Below, piece by piece: positions 35,262 through 47,524 of a stretch of 64,000 nt of DNA. The DNA comes from Tetrapyrgos nigripes (lineage: Eukaryota > Basidiomycota > Agaricomycetes > Agaricales > Campanellaceae), in NCBI GenBank assembly GCA_013368315.1, contig JAACJM010000150.1, forward strand, positions 124,001 to 188,000, given 5' to 3'. Within the stretch, counting starts at the first letter, position 1. Every line of letters starts with the position of its first letter. The notes beneath the pieces were generated by a model, which saw nothing but the letters and a program-made list of their open reading frames with translations, did no database searches and had not been told where the DNA came from. A program made the translations under genes and the position numbers.

Positions 35262-36327
35262 ATGTCTTCAGCGGCTTGTTTTGCATTTTGGTTTCGTTAC
35301 ATGAGTAAGATGAGTAAGGAGTCGGTCACCAGCGTTGGTTGCGAGGAGCTGGCGGAGGGTTTTGATTTGTGTTTGCGGTGGTGGCTATCCTCGCCTACCT
35401 GGGCTACAGACAAGGAAAAGAAGATATTGAGATTGAAGGCTTGGAGCAGTGAGTCGACAACTACCGTTCCTCTTCCTTCGATAAATTGGAGTAATACTGA
35501 GTGAAAGTGTGGATAATATAAATCTCTGATCAAATAATCGAACCGGATTGGCCCCGATGCACCACTTGTGTTTGAACGTGAGCACCTGCTGTATTGCCTT
35601 TGCTTGGCCGCTACATCTGATTGATTCTTATACACAGCCATCCATGGTGCTTCTGCGGCTTCCACTCTCGCTGCATACCTCAAGGCACTTGACGAATCTC
35701 TGAACGCATATGAACGTAAAGTTAGAAAGGTTGTCTCAAGACGCTTGCCGCCGTAGTCACCTGCGTAGAGCTTTCAGACTTTGACTTCTCTGTTTTCGAG
35801 ATGCCCGAGTCCCACTTTGCTCAGAAAGCATATCAACATATATAGTAGGTCTCAAACCACAATCTTTCAATGATACAACAGCTCATTTCGTACACGTTAT
35901 TTGCTTCGATTTATGGATTTCCCGTGACTTTTTGGCAAATCCAGTTGCTCCTGGTTATCGTGCTGTAATTCCTGTTCCAGTCATCAAGGATGACCTGGTT
36001 GAGGAGGATGGCGTTGACAAGGAGACCACCAGCGATGAATCAGTAGTCCCGTCTCAGCTCCTTTCCGGCCTACTCGGAAACGCCTATGGTGGGTCCCTTT
36101 ACGCAGGGCTCGCTTCTCTTTTAACCAACATCCCTTCTTACGAACTGTTCGATAAGAGGATTTCAATGTTCCAATATGACGGCTCCGGCTCTGGCTTTGA
36201 CACGTTCTTCGCCATCAGAGTCAGAGGCGACACGTCTTGCATCAAGAAGAGATTGGATTTGAAGAACAGGTTGGCGAAGATGAATGTGGTGATGCCGATG
36301 CCTTTGTCTAGAATTGGAGGTGCCTGA
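35262..36327 (+). CDS. Unresolved plus-strand locus, unidentified protein
   Basis: Several coding-like pieces lie in order but I could not join them into one open frame. They are a hydrophobic stretch VFAVVAILAYLGYRQGKEDI near 35373-35432, then IHGASAASTLAAYLKALDES (35640 on), FDFSVFEMPESHFAQKAY (about 35782-35830) and a long last exon (about 35935-36327) containing APGYRAVIPVPVIKDDL and CIKKRLDLKNRLAKMNVV. Splice-like borders exist (gtgagc...cacag near 35578-35639; gttgtc...gtagag). It may be a real multi-exon gene with a start I missed, or a decaying one. Family not recognised. Confidence 0.4.
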
Positions 36328-36645
36328 GCTACAGTTGGTCAGAGAGCGTGCCATGGACGTTAACGAGTTCTAATCTTTCACGGGCATTGACAAGAATTTC
36401 TATCAACCCGTTTGAGACAGACCCGTGAGTTGATTCAGGGATTTGTAGTATGGTCGTGAATTCTTCAAATTCGGGGTAAGAGCTCGAGGGTACAGTGATA
36501 TCTCCAAGAAATATATAAAATGATTTATTCCTACTCTCCAAATCTCATATCGCCTTGAAAACAGGAAATTCGCTAATCCTCAGCTTCGTTGACTAATCAA
36601 ATGAAAAGACCGAATTCGTGATTAGCAAGGCAGGTCCACCAGAAC
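36328..36645. other. Convergent 3' spacer
   Basis: About 320 bp between converging transcription units. No motif beyond likely 3' untranslated sequence. Confidence 0.4.
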
Positions 36646-39600
36646 CTAGACGAAAATACTCACCCCAAAGGGTGTCAACCTAATCGTCTTCTGCGCCCCA
36701 GTACACGCAGGATTCTCCGGAGGAGCCGAAGCAAACGTATTACCCGCAACACTCCACTCAATCGGGCATGCAGTGACCTCTATCGACAACGGCGGCAAAT
36801 TCGAGTCAAACACCGGCGAAGGCAAGGTTCCAGACGAAGGAGGGTCATTGACAAATTGAACTGTGGAAGGGTCGATAGCATATTGCCAAGACACAATGGC
36901 TTCGAACTGGAGATCGACTGCGCGGGGTTCTTGAGCGTTTTGAGCAATGACTGTAGAATTTCTTGGGACTGACAGTGGGAGGTAAGAGTCAGGGCATGTG
37001 AAGATGAAAAGAAGATCATACGCACTATCAAATGCATAATGCAAAGGACCTCGATGTAACGCAACAGACCCATGTGGTCTGCTTTCTGGAATGAAAGCAC
37101 AAGTCATCACTACCGGGGACAAATCACGCCAAAAGCCGCACTCACCAGTCGTAATCTCCGCTGGCAATTCCAACACAAACTTCGTCGTCCCAGCACTAAT
37201 CTGAACAGCTTGTAGTCCCTTAGGATCCGGACTCAGCGCTTGAGCTTCACCTCCATTCATCGAGATAGTCCCGTCCTTGACCCAACTGGGAATGCGAACA
37301 AAATACGTGAAGTCTTGAGTTGCAGTGATAGTCGTGGTGAGGGTGTCGCTGAATGGATAGATCGTGTCAACGGTAACAAAGACATCGTTATCTGCCCGGA
37401 GTACCAAGTTATGAGAAGGGTTTCCAATACGGAGCAAGATTTTGCCAACGTACCATTTGCCAGACTCGCCGAAGTTGTGAAGGGTCCCAGATAGGCTTGC
37501 ACCAACGAATTTTGATCTGGTGTCGTCAGGAATGCGTTCGAAATGAACTTGGGCCAGCCTTGAGGATGATTGACAGTGCAGCAACTGATGGAGGGAAGGA
37601 TTAGCATTGATAAAGCATGGAGGTAGAAGTAGGAGCTCACGGATAATTCGGTTCCGTTCCAAAGACATTAGAGTAGGGTCTGAAAACAATAATCAGCCGT
37701 TTTGGCTCAAGACTGCCAGCTTCATAAAAACACGAACCCGTCGTTTGGGAATGGATTCCTACAGATACGACAAGCATCACTTAGTCTACAGAACCACAAA
37801 GCATACAGAGAGAACGAAACATACGGATCCATATTCTGTGCCGCAATCTGATTCTGCTGCTGCAGGTACTGACGAGACCAAAAATCTAATTGACAGTCAA
37901 TGTATCACTCTTCAGCTTCAACAATAAGGAGTACTACCTCCAGTCAAAGTCGCAGGCAAAGCATTATAAGCGATTCGTTCAACCTGCAGGAATCATGATG
38001 AGATGTACAAGTAAAGGCATCCCATAAATTTAATGCAAAACGCACCCTGTCGAGATACTTGGGATCGCCAATGACTTGGTATAGATAGGATCCACTGGAA
38101 TGTCAAAGAAAGCTCATGAGTTGCAATCCACTAATGCTCGACAACTAATAAACCCTCACGAGAACATCGTTTCCTGTCAACGCACAAACACCACTTCAAC
38201 GTGAGCTCGGAATTTCAGAGGGCTGGTGAGACATCACGTACCACAACCTCACACAATTCCGTTCTACGAGACGAAACAAGTGAGTATGCAATGCATACAC
38301 TTTCCGGGCATTCCCTCGACGTACCCTCTAGCAGCTTCGAGACCAGCCAAATATTCATCAGCAGCAAAAATACCAGACGGACGTCCGTGATACTGGAAGA
38401 CTAAATCCCAGCCTTCGCTAGCCCGGTCCAAATCTGTATGATCGATTAACGATAGCTCGTTAGTCTACCTCAAGGACATGGATATTGCAAAGACACTGGC
38501 CAGACTGATTATGTGTGAAGCGGTACGTCGCAGGTAAAGCTTTGAAAGCTTCTGCAACGTTGACACCGTGCCACTAGAGAACGAAATCCATTGAGCTAAA
38601 ACCGAACACCTTCATGTAAAAACAAGACTTTACAGCACGGATGTAGCCCAAGGGAGGGTTATCATCGGGACCTCCAGCTGTGGTTGTACTGGAGTTGAGT
38701 CTCTTCATAATCGGAGAAGATAGGCATGATGGACTGACTGGGGGTCTTGATGAAAACCTGTATATATACAATGGTGAGTTCAGAGCAGAGGCGAATAACG
38801 ACATGAAAAATAGACGAACCTCTGGGCTAAACATCACCTCCCAAGGTAGACCGGTAGACCTTAACATATGCATGGTGTCCATTAAGAGGTCCTCGTTTCC
38901 ATTTGGATGAAAATCGTACAACCTATTCCATCACGATGGCCCATCGTGAGCAAAGATTTCGCAACGACAAGAATGAACAACTTCACGTACCACTGCAAGG
39001 TGATAACAAAATCGTGCCAACGAGCTTGACCCCATTCTTCCACACCCTGAGCGTTGTTGTGTAACATTGTATTAGCCAGCTGAACGAATTTGTACAAGGC
39101 CGTGACGACTCTGTCCGTCAAGTCGGGAGTGGCTTCGACCATTTGGATGGCACCGAACATGAATGGGTATCTGAAGCAAAACGGCGCTCAGATCCGTGTC
39201 ACGCAGGAGAAGAAGTTTACGCACCTGCCCCATAGAAATCGCTCTTTGTCTGTCCCGACTTCTGGCCCAAACCATCCAGTAGAGTCTTGATGGGAAAGAA
39301 CGTAGTCCAGGAATTCCGAGATCTTCTGTTTGAGCTCCGTACTGTTTGCGAGGATCGCATTGGGCACTATGCCATTCTGCGAGCAAGAAATGTCGGCAAT
39401 TGCGTTTCGACAGTTCGAGGACCACGTACAAACCAATAGCTCCCGGCTGAAGTGGACAGCAAATGTCAGGAGCTGATGAAGAACGACCAAGCCAGAGTAC
39501 GCACCCTCCTCCAAATTGGAATACAACGCGTCTCCGCCGAGCCAGTCCGTCTCTGAGATGCTGTTGTAAGAGTCAGAGATCTGAAAACGTTGAAAGTAGG

Positions 39601-39863
39601 CAGACGGTCGTACTAGTGGTAAAACTCATGTTCGTGGCCGGCCAGGCCATTTGTTTGAAGCATAAGTTGATCGAAAAGCCATCCAGACGGCCTGACTTGC
39701 CCAAGAGGTAGAGTCAAGAACTGTTTAGGAGCGACTGCAGAGATGCGGTCAAGCAGGTTTCCGCTTAAATAAGATTGGAAACGAAAAACGTACGTCCAGT
39801 CTGACTGTAGACTCCAGCACCATAAAGAAGACTTGCAAACACAACTCTCGCCTGGAACTTCAT
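36646..39863 (-). CDS. Secreted glycoside hydrolase family 127 (DUF1680, beta-L-arabinofuranosidase-type)
   Basis: Start at 39863 with a signal peptide ([20 protein letters not shown]). After the first introns come [20 protein letters not shown] and [12 protein letters not shown], the usual GH127 opening. Then follow [73 protein letters not shown] and [16 protein letters not shown]. The Cys-Cys pair lies where family members place the zinc-binding and catalytic cysteines. A beta-rich C-terminus ends in TPFGVSIFV (stop 36646-36648). More than ten introns. Likely role: removing beta-linked L-arabinofuranose from plant glycoproteins or pectins outside the cell; fungal branches of the family are less studied. 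Head-to-head with a GMC gene stub. Confidence 0.9.
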
Positions 39864-40653
39864 GTTGAGATCCCGCTCGTCTGACGAGACTCTCAATTTA
39901 TAGCCTGGAGATGCAGTATGTCTTGTGATTACTTTCACTGCGAAATTTTTGCCTCAATGGACGAAGAATAGAAGAGAAATACAACGCACCACCTCCTTTT
40001 ACTGATTCTGCAGGGTGCAAGGAACGACGGTGCACATGCTATGGACCGGGAAACCATTGAGAAAATGCGTCATAGATCGTTTTTGAATCGTTCCGACGGC
40101 CTTGAAACATCATTCATCAAACGCCAGAGAGGTCACAAGCTGGGAGATTTGTTATTGAGAAAAGGACTTCAGTGTCAGATTACGCACCTGTCCTCTTCTA
40201 AGCCGTCAACAATGGAGACATTTTCTTTGCATGATGGATATCATAGGCCAGGGCTAAATGAAGGAGAAAGTCTGGAGGAAGGTGGAGCCCGGGAGGTGGA
40301 AGAATCTGGTTCACGCGGAAACCTAACTTCCTTGTTGATCTTCAAGAGCTCCCCTTCAAGATGGCTAAGAACTCTGAACTGCAAGGCTCTGAACAGCTTC
40401 TTCATCTTCAAAGAGAAAAAAAGAAACGCAAAAACTCAAGCTTTCGCTATGTTCGGAAAGTCTGCCAGCACAGGTGTCATGATCGACCATCCTTGACTAG
40501 TGCTCTCGGCTGACTATTGGTTGTCTGTCTTTGTGCGTGTTCAGGACCGACATACCCACCGGATGTCGCATCCATGGAACCATGAAAAGACCTAATTTTT
40601 TATACGATGCCGGCTGGATCAAAGGAATCATCTTAGCCTCTTCTTCCTTCACC
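39864..40653. promoter_or_regulatory. Bidirectional promoter region GH127 / GMC, copy 1
   Basis: About 790 bp between head-to-head starts. Most of it matches 51527-52243: 'atgcagtatgtcttgtgatt', 'acgaagaatagaagaga', 'tgttcggaaagtctg', 'tttgtgcgtgttcaggaccga', 'ggaaccatgaa', 'ggaatcat'. A short frame at 40041-40496 falls where the copies diverge and is not supported. Confidence 0.7.
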
Positions 40654-40746
40654 ATGCCTATCGTACACCCCGGTAATCTTGTCTCGTCCAGAATCGATTA
40701 CCTCGTCGTTGGAGGAGGTACTACTGGTTTTGTCGTAGCAACCAGG
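40654..40746 (+). pseudogene. GMC oxidoreductase, first exon only
   Basis: ATG 40654 opens MPIVHPGNLVSSRIDYLVVG followed by GGTTGFVVATR, nearly the same as exon 1 of the intact gene at 52244. The FAD-binding loop reads GGGTTG instead of GGGTAG. The donor 'gtcagtttc' and a matching acceptor ('ccttccag|ATTGAGCGAC') survive, but homology stops about 15 bases into exon 2. The rest of the gene (about 2.4 kb) is gone, replaced by the 3' end of the DUF6534 gene. Confidence 0.88.
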
Positions 40747-40986
40747 TCAGTTTCGGTTTCGTGGTCGCGTGTTTGTTCCTCCGACAAGCTGCGACAGACT
40801 TTCCTTCCAGATTGAGCGACAGACCCGGAGCGCATAATGCATCGCCAGCAAATAGTTTCGGCCCTCCCCAGCTTCCAAATTTTACCGATATCAGAATAGA
40901 TAAATACAAAGATAGAACGAGCATGCAAAGCAATGACATTTACACATTTCCAGATCACCCTTCACTTGAAACTCGAGATCCCCATT

Positions 40987-42517
40987 TCAAACCGGCAACG
41001 TCTTCAGTCCATGATCATCCTCGTCGTGGCTTGCTCCATTAAATGGTCCATGTTTGATCGGAACTTCGGTCGTCGTGTGCGTAGTAGTCGTCACAGAAAT
41101 ATCCAATATTCTCGGATTCCTATTCGACGCTACATTGGCGAGGTGATACGTAGCAGAGGGTTGGGAACTTTGCTGCTGCTGCAATACTGATTTGGTTGGG
41201 GTCCATGATAATGTTTCGTCTGTCGTAGTGGAACTGACATTATGTCCATTCCAGATACGAATCCTCGCGTTGAGAAGCTAAGAAAACAGTTGGAAAACAG
41301 GCTCGACAAGAAATTTTCAACTATTGTGGCGGAAAATGACGTACCACGAGGAGACTGTTGCTGTAGAATTTTGACAAACAGGTAGCAGGAATTAAATGAT
41401 AGTTGTCATGCTTGAAAACGAGGAAGAAGGTCAGATCCAAGATAGCGAACGTGGACGATATGAGTCCAGTCTCAACGGTCAGTCGGATGAATTTGACCAG
41501 GATAGCGTTCGTAGCGCGGAAGCCGTTTCGAGATGTTGTTAAGCAGTAAAACATGGCCGTTGTGATAAGAACATCGCAGGCGGCGGTCCCTTTTTTTGAG
41601 AGAGGAGTTTCGGTATTTGATTTGGTTGTCACGGTGAAAAAAGGACACATACCTCCTAGCCAGATCTAGACGAGTCGGTAAGATGAGTGGATAAGGTTAA
41701 GTGCCGCGTACCGTATTAGAAATTAACTTACAATGGTCGGTGCTTGGTTCTCCTCCTGAAGATGCGACCATTCCCCAATTTCAGCAGCATTAATCCCTGC
41801 CCATAAGCCGCCCACCAATTGGGTTAGGGACATCTGTAGATTAGGCGAGTCATTCATCAGCTAGCGAGAAAAAGCGTGCTCGTAAACTCAGAGTGGACTC
41901 ACAATGCAAATGATAGTGGGGACATATCTCGAACGACTGATGATCCAGATGCGCCACGCAAAGAAGAATTGGATCATGCTGCTCACTAGATTGGAGTAGT
42001 CGATCTCTAGGAAGGCAGTGGCGAAAAAGCGAAGAACTTACAAAGACTGGTCATGACCGGAATGCTGAACCAAAGGAGTCCAACTTGATTGAAGGCGATG
42101 GTATTTCCCCAACCCGAGCCAAAGTAGATGAAACCATCCTTTGTAGAAAGGACCGTCTGCAGAAGCTCAAGAATGTATACTGCGGCGACGATCCCTTTGG
42201 GGATCCAGCGGTCATTTGGAAAAGCGAGGTAGTACACATCTGGGAACTTTGAGGAATTTGAAACACTAGTCTTTCAGAACGGGATACCAACATGTTTGAA
42301 CGCTGAGGGCACCGAACAGCCCCCAGTTAAATATTTCCCCCAGAAACTATGTCCCTTGAAGGTCAGTTCAAAGACATTATGAGCGAAGGAACGGTCTCAC
42401 AATGGGACCTGTCCTACAAAGAGACCAAGAGCTTTAGTACTAGTAGATTCGTTTGGATAGCGGAAACTGGAGTCACAATTTGGCAATGTGGGGAGGAATG
42501 GGTGGTTGACCAGACAT
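40987..42517 (-). CDS. Multi-pass membrane protein, DUF6534-type
   Basis: ATG 42517 gives MSGQPPIPPHIAKL; two short introns join it to TGPI and FLGEIFNWGLFGALSVQTYV. The order of segments matches the basidiomycete DUF6534 family: FPNDRWIPKGIVAAVYILEL, SSMIQFFFAWRIWIISRSRY, MSLTQLVGGLWAGINAAEIG, GTAACDVLITTAMFYCL, VKFIRLTVETGLISSTFAIL, and LSKFYSNSLLVLLNARIRIW. About seven hydrophobic helices are expected. The hydrophilic tail (Gln- and Thr-rich, ending GLKTLPV) closes at 40987. It would sit in a cell membrane; no biochemical role is established for the family to my knowledge. Splices are GT-AG throughout. Confidence 0.85.
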
Positions 42518-43294
42518 TCTGTACTGGGATTGTGGTCCTGAATCCAAGAGGATTTATATAATTTAAGGACATAGCTATGAATCTTGTTGGACATGTATGG
42601 AACCGGCGTTGATCTGGTGGTACTTACCCGTGCAGACCGAGAGTTGACCAAGAGGCTGGCATTCGAGTTGATAGTATCAAAGGACCCTCGAACTTGATTA
42701 TGATTTACAGATAGCGTAAGTATTCGGAACGATACAAAGGGAGGATACGCCTCCAAATGTTACGGTGTCTCTCGTTGGCATGGTCAATCATCGAATATTC
42801 CTATCCAGTACTAGTCGGAGATCGGTAACAGAGGACTGGTGAGAAGAAGTTGTTTGGATTCGAAACGAAGAGTCTAAGATCCCAGCTATAGGGGGCTGAG
42901 GTGCCATAGAGACTGGGCCGCGAATGTCGAGCTGCGGATCAACAAGTTATGTATCTGCAAATTACTCAGACACACTAGAGCACTGTACCTTGAATGATAT
43001 TCCTCAGCTGGAACTTTTGCGTGTCTCCACGCGAGAAGTTGGCGAGAAGGAGATCTAGTGACCTTCCGCCGACGATCGTCACGATTCTGAAAATTTGATA
43101 TCACTACTAGTACTTGGGTAAAAGAAAAAGACTCACGTATAAGAGTATGCAACTCGAATACCGATCACTATACATTTCTGGGGTAGACTGCCTCGATGCC
43201 TTGGCCGTAGGTCCAGCCTACCCGTCGTTAAAAAAAAAAAAGTCGCGAGTCACGACGGCGTCGAGTAACAGTCTCGAGTTCTGGGAGACGTGAC
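42518..43294. other. Spacer upstream of the DUF6534 gene
   Basis: No supported gene. A run of about a dozen A residues lies near 43229-43241 and an inverted-repeat-rich GC patch follows ('gtcgcgagtcacgacggcgtcgag'). Confidence 0.4.
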
Positions 43295-43405
43295 TTTCCC
43301 AGCACATGTCTATTCATGTGCGCGTTTTGAAATTGCCTTTTCTCTTGAACCACATCCTCCATCACCTATTCCAGCCATAATACCCACAGATTGCCCAAAG
43401 AAAGA
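43295..43405 (+). pseudogene. 5' fragment of the RING-finger gene
   Basis: 'cccagcacatgtctattcatgtgcgcgttttgaaattgcctt...tattccagccataatacccacagattgcccaaag' corresponds to 30783-30880 (5' leader and first codons of the RING gene). The start ATG has become ATA (43380-43382). Homology ends about 25 bases later. Sits upstream of P450 E, as the RING gene sits beside P450 D, but with different relative orientation. Confidence 0.75.
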
Positions 43406-43469
43406 AGGTCGGAAGGGGATGGAGGAGAAAGAACTTGCCTCAGGGAAGGATCTCGAACTCTGTGACGTA

Positions 43470-44240
43470 CACACAGTGCCAGGTTATGGAGGCAGTGGGA
43501 GGCGTTTGGACAGGAATATCCGTATATCCTATCCGAAGTCCTTGGGTTCATCATCGATGGCTTCTCCATGCGTCAAACAACTCGTCCGTGACCTCCTGTG
43601 AGGTCTTCCCAATATTCATCGTTCAGCATTAAAGCTGTTTTGTCAAGCGGCCGGTATGCGCGCGCGGAGGCCGCGGGTGGATGTAAGGACTTCCCGGTAG
43701 GGAAAAGCACGGGTATGTGGGTTTTTGGCGGGTTAGGAGGTACGCGTACGGGTTTGGCGGGTACGGAACCTGCGACCCCTTGACGGGGTAATACACACGC
43801 CAGAGCATGCTGTATGTGGCCTATAATTGTAGTTAGTTAATCGTCAATCAGCAGACTGACATGAAATTGTCCCTCTACAGCTCTTTTTCTCTGTCTAAAA
43901 TGCTTCTTTGTGTACGAATCCCCCGGGTTCTGTCTGTGAGCCGCTTCCCCCGTCGAAACCCTTGACCCGTCATCGATCATCACGGGGACGGGTCAGAAAT
44001 TTTTACCCGCGGGATACCCGTACTGTTCCCTATAATTCCCGGTTTTGGTGAATGCACCGGACTTCTTGATGAACTCCGTGAGGGCCTCGAACTCGTCCTG
44101 AGTGCCTGATAGCTCATCTATGTCAAGCGGAGGCCTCGCGGTGTGTTTCGTATAGTGGGGAATTGTCGCGACCTTCTCTTCGTGCAGCCTTCTGTTCTGC
44201 CTACCTGCGACGAACAGGTCAAGATGTTATACGAAAGGCT
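43470..44240 (-). pseudogene. Unidentified coding sequence, frameshifted and split by a MITE
   Basis: Upstream of the insertion the minus strand reads GRQNRRLHEEKVATIPHYTK, HTARPPLDIDELSGTQDEF and EALTEFIKKSGAFTKTG. Downstream it reads KSLHPPAASARAYRPLDKTA, LMLNDEYWEDLT. Removing the element plus one 8-bp target copy joins the two halves in frame. Further on a +1 shift leads to EVTDELFDAWRSHR, then in-frame stops (DDEPKDFG-stop). It was therefore a real gene, dead for some time. I do not recognise the family. Confidence 0.7.
43698..44034. mobile_element. MITE, probably hAT-derived, ~337 bp
   Basis: Left end TAGGGAAAAGCACGGGTAT (43698 on) is the inverted match of the right end ATACCCGTACTGTTCCCTA(TA) (to 44034). 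Flanks are cttcccgg (43690-43697) and attcccgg (44035-44042), an 8-bp target duplication with one mismatch, as for hAT. Inner sequence is rich in 'cgggtacgggt / acccgt' motifs in both orientations and has no coding capacity. It lies inside a former exon on the minus strand. Confidence 0.8.
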
Positions 44241-44491
44241 GGAAGGTAAGTCCTTATATGCACTATGATAGGCATGTCTGAGGCTTGGAGTTATGCTGTA
44301 GGTCTCTTTAGTCCAGGTGATCCGACCTGACCTACCTACCGTTCCCGTCGTGGCTACTGCACCGCAAGCAAGTCAAGGGTTATCCAGGAAGTCTACTCTA
44401 ATACATACCGTACGTGTTAAAACAGGAGTATCCGTGACGTTTCCTTTGGGACAAGTCCACTTCGCTTCCAGCTTTGCCATTCCATTTCAAC

Positions 44492-46714
44492 ATGGAATCC
44501 TTACTTGTTGGTCCTTGGAAAACCGTTGCCCTCGTTGTTTTAGTGGCCCTAGCTATCCGCATCTCCTTCAAGCCGAAGCGTAATCTCCCTCCTGGACCCA
44601 AAGGGCTTCCTGTTCTGGGAAATGTCTTTCAGCTACCAAAGACCCAGCAGTTCCACCGTTTGACGGAATGGAAGGAGGAATTCGGTATGACTTTCAAATT
44701 GCAAAGTAATCCAACATTCATCATCCACGTAGGTCCCGTATTCTCGCTCAATCTTGCTGGACAAACAATGGTGGTTCTGAATTCGCATAAAGTGGCTGGG
44801 GATTTGTTAGGTGCGTTCGGTTCATACTCCTCTTTGGATTGATATTCATGAATTGGCTATAGACCGCCGCTCTACAATATACAGTGATCGCCCTCGGTCA
44901 GGCCTTATTGGTGTCTTATCTTATGATGGCTCGGGATCTCATTTACAGTCTATTTACAGGTTCATAATGGTTGGAGAAATCCTCAGTAGATATTTGGCAA
45001 TCCCTTTCTGTGGATACGGGGATTTGTGAGGCGCAAAGTTTCTGCTTGTCGGATTGGCCTTACTAACATCGAGTGCTACAGATGGCGAAAAATGAGGAAA
45101 GCAGCGCACGAAGGGCTCAATATTCGTGCTTCAGAAGTCTATCAGCCTCTACAAGAGAAGGAAGCCGCGATTCTGGTCGATAACATGCTCAAGGATCCCA
45201 ATTCATGGGATGATCAATTGCAGAGGTTTTTTTAATGTGTCACCCCACCCAAGTATTTGCTGATATTGGTTTCAGATCAGCGGCATCCACGGTTTTAACG
45301 GCTGTTTATGGTATGGAATCCATTAAGTCCAAAGACGATCCGTTAGTTGCGCAAATCAATGTATGTGAGGTTTATTACAAGGTCCTCTACGGCGTTGTCT
45401 TTATGAGGGTACTGATGTAGTGTCTGACCAGGATTTCGGGCAACGAGTTACCCGTGCGGCTCTGCCAGGTGCATACCTCGTCGAAATCTTCCCAGTCATG
45501 AGATATTTGCCTGAGGCTTTGGCGCCTTGGAAGAAGGAAGGGAATGAATGGTTCCGAAAGGATACTGCCATGTTTAAAGCCTTGCTGGATGAAGCTCATA
45601 ACAAGGTTCGTGGATGCTGGTTGGTTGTTGACTCGTTTCCGTACTGACTATTCTGAACAGAATGCTGGACAAGTGAAACCGAGCTTCGTCGCTACTCTTA
45701 TTGAGCGAAAGTCAGGCCAGCTCAGTACGACGGAGGCTGCCTGGTTGGCAGGTCAACTGTTGTATGTATTTCACTGCTAGTGAAAACTGCCCCACTGATC
45801 TCAATCTCTTGTGTGTAGTGCAGCTGGGTTTGAAACCGTCAGTCATCATCTCTCCACATTCCATTGTATTTATCCTTGTTCTGAAGCTGACAGTCATTCC
45901 AGACCGCAGGTGCACTCACTGTTTTCATCCTTGCTATGCGATTATATCCCAACGTCATGAAAAGAGCTCAAGCAGAAATTGATGCCGTAGTGGGACGAGA
46001 CAGGCTCCCAACTTTTGAAGATAGGGATCATCTTCCATATATTCGGGCCATTGTCAAGGAGGTGCTGAGATGGAGACCTGGTGTACCCTTGGGAGTGCCC
46101 AGGAGAGCGATGAAGGTACGTATATTGCATTTGGCATTTGTAGGAATATCTATACGAAAAGATCCTAGGATGATTTTTATGAAGGGTACTTCATTCCTGA
46201 AGGTAGCTTGGTCATGGCAAACATCTGGGCAATGAATCACGACCCGGCTATGTTCCCTGATCATGATGAATTCCGTCCTGAGAGATTCCTGGATGAGACA
46301 GGCACCGTCGATGTCGTTCCAGCAGATACCCGTAATCAAGGACATTTTTCTTTTGGATTTGGCCGACGGTAAGTACAGTGTCTGTAGCTTAGATGTCTTA
46401 CTTGCTCATTTCTAACATCAGAATTTGCGTTGGGCTCAATCTGGCTAACCAAGCGTTATTTATCGATATCGCGTCGTTACTTTGGGCTGCGAATATTGAA
46501 CCTGCATATGATGAAACAGGAGCCGAAATTATCCCTTCACGTACAGAATTCGTGGACAAGGGGGTAGTGGTGTAAGTCGTCACTCTTTACTCCAATTCCT
46601 AGATTGCTAACATGCAGGGTGCACAGTCGTCCTGTCTCGTTCAAATGCAACATTGTACCTCGATCAGAGGATGTGACTGCCGTGCTTGAGGTGGCGAAGA
46701 CGAAAGTATGGTGA
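44492..46714 (+). CDS. Cytochrome P450 monooxygenase, paralogue E
   Basis: The family start codon is TTG here (44474-44476), so the first usable ATG is 44492 (MESLLVGPWKTVALVV), losing six residues but keeping the anchor helix. Then come [53 protein letters not shown]-helix [25 protein letters not shown] and haem loop FGFGRRICVG (across the intron at about 46370-46431). It ends ...VAKTKVW with TGA 46712-46714. All splice sites are GT-AG and the frame is open. It is the intact counterpart of pseudogene D, on the opposite strand. ER monooxygenase; substrate unknown. Confidence 0.88.
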
Positions 46715-47524
46715 TGATTCAGTTCGGCTCGTTGACAGTTTACCACTATTGTGAGCGGAGTACTTCTCTCCTATAGGCAGCAGGAGGAGGAGGAGGAGTA
46801 ACCTGGCAGAGTTTTGTTGAAATATATATTTTCTTAGAGTATTTTACTACTAGTTTATTATTTATCTTACCCTTAATCAGTGCTCCTTCTACAATAGTGT
46901 TCTTTGGCCACCTCATATAAGCGTTCAGGGTCACTGCTCAGTTCCTTACTCTTCTACGATCTGCTCAGTGAAATGCTCTTGTTCTATCGATTTATAGGTC
47001 CGAGGCAAATATACCCGAAGTCCGAGGTATGCCTCGATGCTCTCTTCAAGTTCTCTTGCCCCGACGCGGCTCTTCAAAGTTCATAAGGATGATCAAAATC
47101 ATTGAAAATGAAATCTGAAAATTTGTTATCATCATCTTTCCTTTCGCCACCTCGCCCATAAGTTCTACATATTTATTTGCATGTACTTACAGGATCTACG
47201 GCGTCTTTGGAAAAGGGCTCGACCCGTCAATATCGATACTATTGGTACCCGAATGAACGGCTCGCATTTTGCAAGAAGCTCGGATTCCAAAAAAACTCCC
47301 TGACGCGCACATGAAGTGCTCGTCTTTCCTCTCCTGGACACTCCCATCTCACAAGCGTTATCGCAGGCGCTCCGCGCAGATTCAAAGGTTGGGGATAGAG
47401 ATATAACCAAGTGGCTTACGTTCTGGAAGAGCGAGCAATTCCTCTGAAATCGAGATAGGTAAGCACAGATGCATTATTCCAGTACTGTAGTCTGTATCAG
47501 ATGGACCATTGGAACGAACGAGGA
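46715..47524. other. Spacer between P450 E and a GMC gene
   Basis: Holds a short GGA microsatellite (about 46782-46798) and sequence at 46980-47070 that matches, inverted, the spacer beyond P450 D. Short frames at 47165-47410 show no motif. Confidence 0.4.

Noticed and set aside
40041..40496. 151-codon plus-strand ORF
   Set aside because: It falls within the GH127/GMC promoter region, is not conserved in the duplicated copy at 51.5-52.2 kb and has no motif.
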